From positions 894,501 through 958,500 of the forward strand of contig JASPKZ010007795.1 of assembly GCA_030220185.1 (NCBI GenBank): 64,000 bases of DNA, in the 5' to 3' direction. A program made the translations under genes and the position numbers. The notes beneath the pieces are model-generated. The model was not told where the DNA came from. It did not search any database and saw nothing but the letters and a program-made list of their open reading frames with translations. The DNA comes from Diploptera punctata (lineage: Eukaryota; Arthropoda; Insecta; Blattodea; Blaberidae). Of this stretch, positions 55,521 through 64,000 are shown in pieces. Position 1 is the stretch's first letter; each line of letters opens with the position of its first letter.

Positions 55521-55797
55521 ACCCATCTATAACGAGGTAAATTTCCTAATGTTCAATTTCATGACATCTTTATAATTTACATAGATATTGAAGGTCGTGT
55601 TATCATATTTGCGTCACATTTGTTTCTACAGCTTATCAGTAAATCTGTAGTGTGTGTATTAATTACAAGTAAACTGGAATGTGAAGTATTTACATCCACG
55701 GAAATCCTCTCACTCCTCTCAGCTCCACTAGCGGAAATGTTATTTCCTTCGTTCATTGAACATGTGCGTTCTTGTTGTTTCCATTTCTCAACAATAT

Positions 55798-57559
55798 TAT
55801 ATCTTTACTTAATATTCTTATAACTTTTGTTTTAATAAACTTGAGTAAAATGTATAAATCTCAACTTGTGACAATAATCTCATAAACGTATATCTTTACT
55901 TAATATTCTTATAGCCTAACTTTTGTTTTAATAAACTTGAGTAAAATGTATAAATCTCAACTTGTGACAATAATCTCATAAACGTATATCTTTACTTAAT
56001 ATTCTTATAGCCTAACTTTTGTTTTAATAAACTTGAGTAAAATGTATAAATCTCAACTTGTGACAATAATCTCATAAACGTATATCTTTACTTAATATTC
56101 TTATAGCCTAACTTTTGTTTTAATAAACTTGAGTAAAATGTATAAATCTCAACTTGTGACAATAATCTCATAAACGTATATCTTTACTTAATATTCTTAT
56201 AACTTTTGTTTTAATAAACTTGAGTAAAATGTATAAATCTCAACTTGTGACAATAATCTCATAAACGTATATCTTTACTTAATATTCTTATAACTTTTGT
56301 TTTAATAAACTTGAGTAAAATGTATAAATCTCAACTTGTGACAATAATCTCATAAACGTATATCTTTACTTAATATTCTTATAACTTTTGTTTTAATAAA
56401 CTTGAGTAAAATGTATAAATCTCAACTTGTGACAATAATCTCATAAACGTATATCTTTACTTAATATTCTTATAGCCTAACTTTTGTTTTAATAAACTTG
56501 AGTAAAATGTATAAATCTCAACTTGTGACAATAATCTCATAAACGTATATCTTTACTTAATATTCTTATAGCCTAACTTTTGTTTTAATAAACTTGAGTA
56601 AAATGTATAAATCTCAACTTGTGACAATAATCTCATAAACGTATATCTTTACTTAATATTCTTATAACTTTTGTTTTAATAAACTTGAGTAAAATGTATA
56701 AATCTCAACTTGTGACAATAATCTCATAAACGTATATCTTTACTTAATATTCTTATAACTTTTGTTTTAATAAACTTGAGTAAAATGTATAAATCTCAAC
56801 TTGTGACAATAATCTCATAAACGTATATCTTTACTTAATATTCTTATAGCCTAACTTTTGTTTTAATAAACTTGAGTAAAATGTATAAATCTCAACTTGT
56901 GACAATAATCTCATAAACGTATATCTTTACTTAATATTCTTATAACTTTTGTTTTAATAAACTTGAGTAAATGTATAAATCTCAACTTGTGACAATAATC
57001 TCATAAACGTATATCTTTACTTAATATTCTTATAACTTTTGTTTTAATAAACTTGAGTAAAATGTATAAATCTCAACTTGTGACAATAATCTCATAAACG
57101 TATATCTTTACTTAATATTCTTATAACTTTTGTTTTAATAAACTTGAGTAAAATGTATAAATCTCAACTTGTGACAATAATCTCATAAACGTATATCTTT
57201 ACTTAATATTCTTATAGCCTAACTTTTGTTTTAATAAACTTGAGTAAAATGTATAAATCTCAACTTGTGACAATAATCTCATAAACGTATATCTTTACTT
57301 AATATTCTTATAACTTTTGTTTTAATAAACTTGAGTAAAATGTATAAATCTCAACTTGTGACAATAACTCATAAACGTATATCTTTACTTAATATTCTTA
57401 TAACTTTTGTTTTAATAAACTTGAGTAAAATGTATAAATCTCAACTTGTGACAATAATCTCATAAACGTATATCTTTACTTAATATTCTTATAACTTTTG
57501 TTTTAATAAGCTTGAGTAAAATGTATAAATCTCAACTTGTGACAATAATCTCATAAACG
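55798..57559 (+). repeat. 91/96-bp dimorphic satellite, about 19 units
   Basis: Unit: GTATATCTTTACTTAATATT, CTTATA, optional GCCTA, ACTTTTGTTTTAATAAACTT and on to CTCATAAAC. Twelve short (91-bp) and seven long (96-bp) units follow the order S LLL SSS LL SS L SSS L SSS. Apart from the 5-bp indel and two single-base deletions (in units near 56968 and 57366), units are almost identical. Confidence 0.95.
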
Positions 57560-57780
57560 CTTCTGAAAATGACTGCTGCAGTAGTTGAATTGATAATTCA
57601 ACTGTTTCCTTCAGTTTAATTTAATTATTGTTATCAAGACCATAATGAAAAAGGCCTATTAATTCTTTTAAAATATGTATATGCTTGTATGGTGTGGGAC
57701 TCATAAAAGTGCCTACAGAGAGAAAGAGAGAAGTTAAACTAAGGAAAAGAAAGAAATAATTAAAATGTACGCCCTATACA
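57560..57780. other. No gene recognised
   Basis: Short AT-rich interval between the satellite and LINE-A. Confidence 0.5.
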
Positions 57781-57980
57781 TTTACTTACTTACCTACTCA
57801 CTGGCACTATCGAACCCGTAGGTTCATGGCCGCGCGGACATAAGCTATCCATACATCCCTATCCTGAGCTAATGCTTGCCAATCATTCCCTGTATAATCT
57901 ACTTCCCTCAAATCATAGTTAATGTTGTTCTCCCACCTCATTCTTGGTCTACCAACTGGGCGTTTTCCCTCTGGCTTTCC
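57781..57980 (-). mobile_element. LINE-A 3' fragment
   Basis: Tail TTACTTACCTACTCACTGGC and about 200 bp of 3' end, truncated in the GKPEGKRP region at CTGGCTTTCCTA. Little diverged. Confidence 0.9.
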
Positions 57981-58017
57981 TAAGGCTAAGTAGTAGAATA
58001 GCGATTCTCTAGCCGGT

Positions 58018-58043
58018 ATTATTATTATTATTATTATTATTAC

Positions 58044-58077
<34 letters not shown>

Positions 58078-58108
58078 ATTATTATTATTATTACTATTAT
58101 TATTACTT
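58018..58108 (+). repeat. (TTA)n microsatellite
   Basis: Imperfect ATT array between two LINE-A fragments. Confidence 0.95.
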
Positions 58109-58117
58109 AGGCCTACA

Positions 58118-58347
58118 TACTTAGTCACTGGCACTATCAAACACGTAGGTTCATGGCCGCGCGGTCATAAGCTCTCCATACATCCCTATCTGAGCTAATG
58201 CTTTCCAATCATTCCCTGTATAATCTACTTCCCTCAAATCATAGTTAGTTTTATTCTCCCACCTTATTCTTGGTCTACCAACTGGGCTTTTTCCCTCTGG
58301 TTTTCCTACAAGAAGCTTCCATGCACGTATTTGATTCCCCATACGTA
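58118..58347 (-). mobile_element. LINE-A 3' fragment
   Basis: From TAGTCACTGGCACTATCAAA to the MGNQIRAWKLLVGKPEGKSP region, where it meets a (TTA)n array (58350-58405). The overlapping 113-codon frame begins in that array and is not a gene. Confidence 0.85.
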
Positions 58348-58356
58348 TTGTTATTA

Positions 58357-58407
<51 letters not shown>

Positions 58408-58471
58408 GTAATACTAAGTAGCCATATATAATAATAATCATCAATCCAGCAAAAAAGTTATAGCCTAGATT

Positions 58472-59422
58472 ACATTCCAGAGAAGAAGTCATCTGTATTC
58501 TAGACTAGAATATAGTACAAAATAGATATTACAAAATGTTCATTCCAGAGAAAAAGACATCTGTATTCTAGACTAGGATATAGTACAAAATAGATATTAC
58601 AAAATGTTCATTCCAGAGAAAAAGACATCTGTATTCTAGACTAGAATACAGTACAAGATAGATATTACAAAATGTTCATTCCAGAGAAGAAGACATCTGT
58701 ATTCTAGACTAGAATAATAGTAGAAAATAGATATTACAAAATGTTAATTCTAGAGAAGAAGACATCTGTATTCTAGACTAGAATATAGTACAAAATAGAT
58801 ATTACAAACTGTTCATTCCAGAGAAGAAGACATCTGTATTCTAGACTAGAATAATAGCAGAAAATAGATATTACAAAATGTTCATTCTAGAGAAGAAGAC
58901 ATCTGTATTATAGACTAAAATATAGTACAAAATAGATATTACAAAATTTTCATTCCTTAGAAGAAGACATCTGTATTCTAGACTAGAATATAGTACAAGA
59001 TAGATATTACAAAATGTTCATTCCAGAGAAGAAGACATCTGTATTCTAGACTAGAATATAGTACAAAATAGATATTACAACATTTTTATTCCAGAGAAGA
59101 AGACATCTGTATTCTAGACTCGAATATAGTACAATATAGATATTACAAAATGTTCATTCCAGAGAAAAAGACATCATTCTAAACTAGAATATAGTACAAA
59201 ATAGATATTACAAAATGTTCATTCCAGAGAAGAATACATCTGTATTCTAGACTAGAATATAGTATAAAATAGATATTACAAAATATTCATTCCAGAGAAG
59301 AAGACACCTGTATTCTAGACTAGAATATAGTACAAAATAGCTATTACAAAATGTTCATTCCAGAGAAAAAAGACATCTGTATGCTAGGCTAGAATATAGT
59401 ACAAAATAGATATTACAAAATG
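58472..59422 (+). repeat. 68-bp minisatellite, about 14 units
   Basis: Unit: CATTCCAGAGAAGAAGACAT, CTGTATTCTAGACTAGAATA, TAGTACAAAATAGATATTAC, AAAATGTT. Units differ by scattered substitutions and small indels (for example AATAATAGTAGAAAA variants near 58715 and 58855), so this array is older than the 61-bp and 91/96-bp ones. The inner word CTAGACTAG gives each unit a small palindrome. Confidence 0.95.
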
Positions 59423-59641
59423 TTTGAGAACGATCCTTTATTTAAATAAGGAGATTGGAATTTTTTTAAATAAAAACTCGTTTAGTTGAGGCTTAATATG
59501 AATTAGACTCAAAGAGAGTTAGTTACTAGACCATAACAAAATTGTGAATAATGAGTATGTGTAACTTAATTTAATGTATTTCTCATTTCTCATGTGTGTT
59601 GTTCATACACCATCCGTGTTTTTTATAGTTATATATTATTT

Positions 59642-59890
59642 ATGTCGGAGATGTGGTATAGTGCTTATGTTCCCTGCCTCTAGTCCTGAGGGTCGCATGT
59701 TCAAACCCGATCGGGGTCAGTGCATTTTTAGGATGGAAAAATCCACTGGACAATTCCTCCGGGAAAGACTTTATGCGTGGGTCTCGAATCTGAAGATTTT
59801 CAGGCTCGTAAAAGAACAGCAAGCGTGAATAAAGAGGCCTCTGTGCAAAATTTAATTGACCTTCATCCTTCCAAGTAATACCTCAGCTGC
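59642..59890 (+). mobile_element. SINE-E, single copy seen
   Basis: GTCGGAGATGTGGTATAGTG (A-box area) and GCATGTTCAAACCCGATCGG (B-box area) form a tRNA-like head. The body has GGACAATTCCTCCGGGAAAG and GTGGGTCTCGAATCTGAAGA. No second copy lies in this window. Confidence 0.6.
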
Positions 59891-60412
59891 CTATTAGTTG
59901 TCTCATTGAGATAATGGGCTAACCACATGTCACTCATTTACATCTGTAGATAAATAACTAAGTTATTTACTAAATAATAAATAATTTATTAGCTTGATTA
60001 AGAAACTCCCGCTAGGGGGGTACCCATGCCCCCACGAGAATGAAATGGGATATATACATAGGCCTACATACATACAGAGGTCTACATATTATTTATAATC
60101 TTTAAATGTATTAATGTGAAAATCCCGTGTAATAAACTGATGAAGGGGGGGAAAAAAATCAATGGTACGACAGGCCTAGAAGACCCTGAATTTCTTGATT
60201 TTATAACATTAGATTGTCAAACTAAAATTATCATAAACAATTTTAATTTGTCACATGAATAATAGGCTACCATTAAAATGATTGCCCTTTTTATTTTATA
60301 ACACGTTTAATCTTCTGCTTGATAAATTATTAAACTGCATTTTTATTCCTCGTCCTCGTTAGGAAAAATATAACGTAGTATGTTAAAATAGACATTGAAA
60401 GCATTAATATTG
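59891..60412. other. No gene recognised
   Basis: AT-rich. TACGACAGGCCTAGAAGACC near 60166 resembles a scrap of the SINE-D 3' end. Confidence 0.45.
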
Positions 60413-60525
60413 TGACCTTGCCACTATCGAATCCATAGGTTCATGGTCATGCAGACATCAGCTCTCCATATATCCCTATCCTGAGCTAATGTTCTCCAGT
60501 CATCTCCTGTATAATCTACAGTACT
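60413..60525 (-). mobile_element. LINE-A 3' scrap
   Basis: GCCACTATCGAATCCATAGG to CATCTCCTGTATAATCTAC, diverged; directly followed by a LINE-B copy. Confidence 0.75.
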
Positions 60526-60544
60526 TGCCATTTATTGGGTGAAA

Positions 60545-61190
60545 AATTCTTCTTCTTCTTCCTTTCTAGGATTAGGTAATGCGATCTGTTCCGGTCTCAA
60601 GTCCATCATTTCCTTGGCCGTCCCAAAGATCTTTTCCCATGTGGTTTGTAGGTGTTGATCTTTTTGGGTCATTCTTTCACAAATTGTAGTTGTGCTCTTC
60701 TAGTTTATCAACGATTGAAAAGATCTCCAGGTCATTGATTAATTGATTGCATTGTGTCCTCTATCCCTGCGTGTACATCCTTTTCAACGAGTCTTAAAAA
60801 ATTATTTTCAGTGGCTTGAATGTGTGAGATATCTTTTTTTTTTGTAAGTACCCAAGATTCAGATCCATGTAAAAGAACGGGAACAGCAATAATTTTATAA
60901 AACCTGAGCTGAGTTTCTCTTCGAGTCTTTCGGAGGGTTCTTCTTATGGTGCCACACATCATTTGATATCGGTTTAATGTAGGCCTATTATGTATATCCC
61001 AATCATAGCTATATGTTATATCTGAACCAAGATAGTTAAAGTGTGCTATCTGTTCTATTATTTCATTATTGAACACTATTTTTGCTCTGACTGGCACTTT
61101 GCCCTGAAAATCCATAATTTTAGTTTTTGAAGTTGAGACTTTGGGATTATAATAGAGTTCTAATTGATTCAACAGTGAAAAATTAATCAC
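60545..61190 (-). mobile_element. LINE-B, minus copy
   Basis: A TTCTTCTTCTTCC tail at left. The minus-strand frame 61190-60732 is open for 152 codons: PKVSTSKTKIMDFQGKVPVR, EQIAHFNYLGSDITYSYDWD, MCGTIRRTLRKTRRETQLRF, AVPVLLHGSESWVLTKKKD, then it ends early after FLRLVEKDVHAG. The C-terminal RIP......GRR..GRP part is present only in broken frames. Confidence 0.8.
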
Positions 61191-61315
61191 TAAATTAATT
61201 CAAAATTAAACTAGTCCTAATACATAAATGAAGATCGTTTCTGGAAGAGCAGAGGTCGAATGTCGTTAAGCCTTTACTCAACAGTCAGTAGCAACTATTT
61301 ATCTCTAACTATTAA

Positions 61316-61455
61316 ACTTGTCTTTCGACTAAGACAGGTAGTTCAGGAATCGCATTATTAGGGCTCGTAAGTTGAGGAAAAATCCTTTTTCTATGTCTGA
61401 AAACGAGGCCCAACATAATATATATATATATATATATATATATAGGGCCCATTAT
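61316..61455 (+). repeat. Direct repeat, copy 1
   Basis: AACTTGTCTTTCGACTAAGA, CAGGTAGTTCAGGAATCGCA, AACGAGGCCCAACATAATAT, then a (TA)n run and GGGCC. Nearly the same sequence recurs at 62458-62590. Confidence 0.85.
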
Positions 61456-61538
61456 ATGACGTGTTAAAAATATACCAGTCTGTAGACTTAGATTTAATAT
61501 CCACATAAGTTTATTTCTTAGTTTTCATATGGTAGACC

Positions 61539-62247
61539 TTACTTACTTACTCACTGGCACTATCGAACCCGTAGGTTCATGGCCGCGCGGACATAAGCTC
61601 TCCATACTTCCCTATCCTGAGCCAATGCTTTCCAATCATTCCCTGTATGATCTACTTCCCTCAAATCATAGTTAATGTTGTTCTCCCACCTCATTCTTGG
61701 TCTACCAACTGGGCGTTTTCCTTCTGGCTTTCCTACAAGAAGTTTCCAGGCACATCTTTCATTCCCCATACGTGCAACATGTCCTGCCCATCGCAGTCTA
61801 CGAAACTTAACTGTTCTTATTATATCTGGCTTCCTATAAAGACCATGTAGTTCATTGTTATGTAGTCTTCTCCATTCACCTGTCTGTTCATCTCTCTTTG
61901 GTCCAAAAATTTTCCTAAGTACTTTATTTTCAAATACTCGTAATCTCCTTTCCTCCCTTAAAGTAAGAGTCCATGTTTCGCACCCATATAATAAAACTGG
62001 TAGAATAATAGTTTTATATATTTTCAGCTTAACGTTTTTTGAAGGGAGTTGGGACATCAAAAGTCTCTGCAATGCATAATAGCACGCATTTCCAGAATTG
62101 AGCCTATGTTTAATTTCTTTGTGCATCTCATTCCAATTGTGATTATTGTTCCTAGGTATTTGAATTCAGCCACTTCCTCAAAATTTCCCTCATTTGTCAT
62201 TAGCTGTCCATTTCCATTATATACTGAATTTCTACTTGTGACCATGT
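61539..62247 (-). mobile_element. LINE-A 3' copy, nearly intact frame
   Basis: Minus strand with TTACTTACTTAC tail. The 188-codon frame 62126-61560 is open to the natural stop: MHKEIKHRLNSGNACYYALQ, VLLYGCETWTLTLREERRLR, RWAGHVARMGNERCAWKLLV, RPRMRWENNINYDLREVDHT. 5'-truncated after the RT palm. One of the youngest copies; a reference for this region. Confidence 0.95.
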
Positions 62248-62307
62248 GTGCTATTTATTTAACGGTACTCTCTAAGCATGCGATTTTAATCTGGATTTTG
62301 TTCAGAA

Positions 62308-62425
62308 GCGGCTCGAAGTAAACATGAATAAAACTAAATACCTAGTCACACATAGAAGAACATTATAGGCCTAATAATGGAAACGGACAATTAATAACAG
62401 ATGAGGTAATTTTTGAAGAATTGTA
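62308..62425 (+). mobile_element. LINE-A internal scrap
   Basis: GAAGTAAACATGAATAAAAC, TAAATACCTAGTCACACATA and GGAAACGGACAATTAATAAC correspond to the LINE-A segment just after the palm. No 3' end is present, so this is a remnant in inverse orientation to its neighbour. Confidence 0.75.
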
Positions 62426-62457
62426 TTGCAACTAAAGCCGTCTCTTCGAAGGGCGTT

Positions 62458-62590
62458 ATTAAAACTTGTCTTACGACTAAGACAGGTAGTTCAGGAATCG
62501 CATTATTAGGGCTCGGAAGTTGAGGAAAAACTCTTTTTTTATGTTTGAAAACGAGGCCCAACATAATATATATAGGGCCTACATTTTGGA
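62458..62590 (+). repeat. Direct repeat, copy 2
   Basis: Same unit and orientation as 61316-61455, with CTTACGAC for CTTTCGAC and a much shorter TA run. The two copies bracket the LINE-A copies at 61539 and 62308. Confidence 0.85.
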
Positions 62591-62858
62591 TCATTGTAGG
62601 CCAGAAAGTGGTGGGTTTTATTCGTCCTTTTTTGTCCCTTTTCGACTTTTTTTTTCGCTCATTGTTTTTTTTTTCAACTATGCCTTCTTTTTGGCTACAT
62701 TTATACCATATGTATAATTCAATAATCCGCACAGTTTAGTCTTAATTCGAACTTCTTTTAATTTCCAAAGACTTTACACATTTCAAACAATTTTGTTCCA
62801 CGAGAAACTTATTGAACCTTCACAAAATATCCCATTTCTTTAAACCATCAGCCTATTG

Positions 62859-63176
62859 TCCACCGCTGTGGTCTCAAGGTAGCGTGCTGCCTTGTCACGC
62901 AGCGGGCCCGGGTTCGATCCCCGGTCGGGGCAGTTTTTCTGGGTGAGGTTTTTATCGGGGTTTTTCCTCACCTGTAAGACAAATGTCAGGAAAACTTCAA
63001 GGCCCAAACGGTCCCCGAAATCATATGGCCATCATCATCATCCCCATCATCATTATCATCCTTCATCGGTGTGGAAAGCAACGGGAAGCTACCACACCTA
63101 CAATTCCCTAGTAAAGCTGCAAGCATAGCATGAATGCAGTGAAGGACCTGCCCTCGGGCAGAATTACTAACGAACG
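62859..63176 (+). mobile_element. SINE-B with 12-bp target duplication
   Basis: ATCAGCCTATTG at 62847-62858 and 63177-63188 bounds a full-length copy: TCCACCGCTGTGGTCTCAAG head, GGGTTCGATCCCCGGTCGGG B-box, the ATC-rich linker, and the CTGCCCTCGGGCAG hairpin just before the 3' end. The reference copy for family B. Confidence 0.97.
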
Positions 63177-63208
63177 ATCAGCCTATTGATCACCTGAATT
63201 ATTGTATT

Positions 63209-63512
63209 AGTAAAGTAAAGTGATCCCACAACAGACCCGGAGGTCCTTAGGGTAGTAGGAGGTTAGGGCTCCCACTTTTTCTAGACAATCGGCACTTTAT
63301 GTCAGCCGGGTTGTCAGCCCTGCGTGACGGCCGCCTTTACCCCCAGAACAGGCGTCTGGTACTCATTTCCGTTAGAGGCTGAGTCGACCCCAGGGCCACA
63401 GTGCCGCCAGAGGGTTTGGGTCAGTTTAAAAATCCTGACCCCAACGGGACTTGAACCCTCGACCCTCCGGCTTGTAGCTCAGTGCCTTAACCACTACGCT
63501 ACGGCGTGCCCC
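63209..63512 (-). mobile_element. SINE-A with 13-bp target duplication
   Basis: GAATTATTGTATT at 63196-63208 and 63513-63525 flanks a full-length minus-strand copy. It lies only 20 bp beyond the SINE-B duplication, so two independent SINE insertions hit the same spot. Confidence 0.97.
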
Positions 63513-63525
63513 GAATTATTGTATT

Positions 63526-64000
63526 TCGACTTCAAATTTTCTAAGAAATGGCTACTTTATGAAAATTACCTCGAGCAGAGAGCGAAGACAGCAAGGTTGT
63601 CTTTATCCACTCGATAGCAACTGCAACACTTTTTATGTCCCTTTTTTTCAGTTTTTAGGTCTTTTTAAATGCCTTTTATAGACATTTTATAGATCCTCTA
63701 CTTCCAATCCCCACTCATTATGGACTAGACTACCCGAGTTCATTCCCATCCATAAGGTTGTTTTCATTACGGTACTGATTTATGTCAACTCTTCTCCTAT
63801 AAAATGAGTAGAGTCTACTAGGAGATTTGTGGATGGTAAAGTCAATTGGAGAGTATAGCTGGTCACCTCCAAGATCACCCTATCGATGGTGGGTAATGAA
63901 AAACCTCGTAACTCAGTTTTGGTAAATTTTACAGGAGAAACAAATAACTCTGTTTTAAATACTTATGGAAATTGATACTGCAAAAACGATGTCTCAAAGG
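63526..64000. other. No gene recognised
   Basis: Window end. ACTAGGAGATTTGTGGATGG and following sequence is more balanced, but no family is recognised. Confidence 0.5.

Noticed and set aside
58472..59422. CRISPR-like array impression
   Set aside because: Tandem units follow each other without unique spacers, in a eukaryotic context. The same holds for 36408-36877 and 55798-57559.
62859..62935. Functional tRNA gene at SINE heads (families A-E)
   Set aside because: A- and B-boxes are present, but the cloverleaf is incomplete and each is followed by a SINE body with target duplications; these are retroposon promoters.
1..64000. LTR retrotransposon, endogenous virus or Maverick
   Set aside because: I saw no direct long terminal repeats with TG...CA ends, no protease or integrase motifs, and no viral structural proteins.

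Overview
The window is a piece of a large, AT-rich animal genome, most likely an insect. A cockroach is my best guess: I recall the dominant retroposon C-terminus (GHVARMGNERRAWKLL) as abundant in Blattodea, but that is memory, not a search. I see no convincing host protein-coding gene, no rRNA and no CRISPR array. Nearly everything recognisable is mobile or tandemly repeated DNA, and almost every open frame is a decayed transposon frame or a read-through of a satellite. Family names below (LINE-A, SINE-A and so on) are working names for this window only.

Dominant elements. LINE-A is an RTE-like non-LTR retrotransposon with a (TAAG)n 3' tail. It has about 18 copies: the longest is 14208-15889 with a perfect 14-bp target duplication, a 5'-inverted copy lies at 50146-51224, and two miniature copies (4979-5303, 17331-17420) join the 3' end directly to the 5' end. 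LINE-B is a second family ending in GAT- or GAAGAA-type repeats. LINE-C is Jockey/CR1-like. Smaller LINE-D to LINE-G fragments also occur. tRNA-derived SINEs fall into families A, B, C, D and E, plus a recurrent B-head/C-tail chimera; several copies have target duplications I could read directly.

DNA elements and others. There is a nearly complete Tc1-like element with a broken transposase (10451-11918). A mariner remnant has lost its catalytic domain and carries an extra inverted 5' end (37124-37943). Two 220-bp TTAA-flanked piggyBac-type MITEs occur, one cut precisely into a LINE-A copy. A Lep1-like Helitron lies at 31973-32798, with several foldback or hairpin elements (5751-5865, 24497-24760, 33582-34723, 40600-41030, 42671-43135). 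Penelope-like element tails lie at 7984-8470 and 9585-9906 and carry a hammerhead-like motif. A perfect 205-bp palindrome sits at 6110-6314.

Tandem DNA. Four identical tRNA-like genes sit in a 294-bp tandem array (17777-18876) bracketed by a 14-bp repeat. A 1.37-kb (TC/TATC)n tract lies at 20121-21492. A 59-bp repeat (36408-36877) and a 61-bp repeat (53591-54627, exactly 17 units) both grew out of LINE coding sequence. There is a length-dimorphic 91/96-bp satellite (55798-57559) and a 68-bp minisatellite (58472-59422). The repeat-poor stretch 25746-30519 is the only place I would look for host regulatory or exonic sequence.
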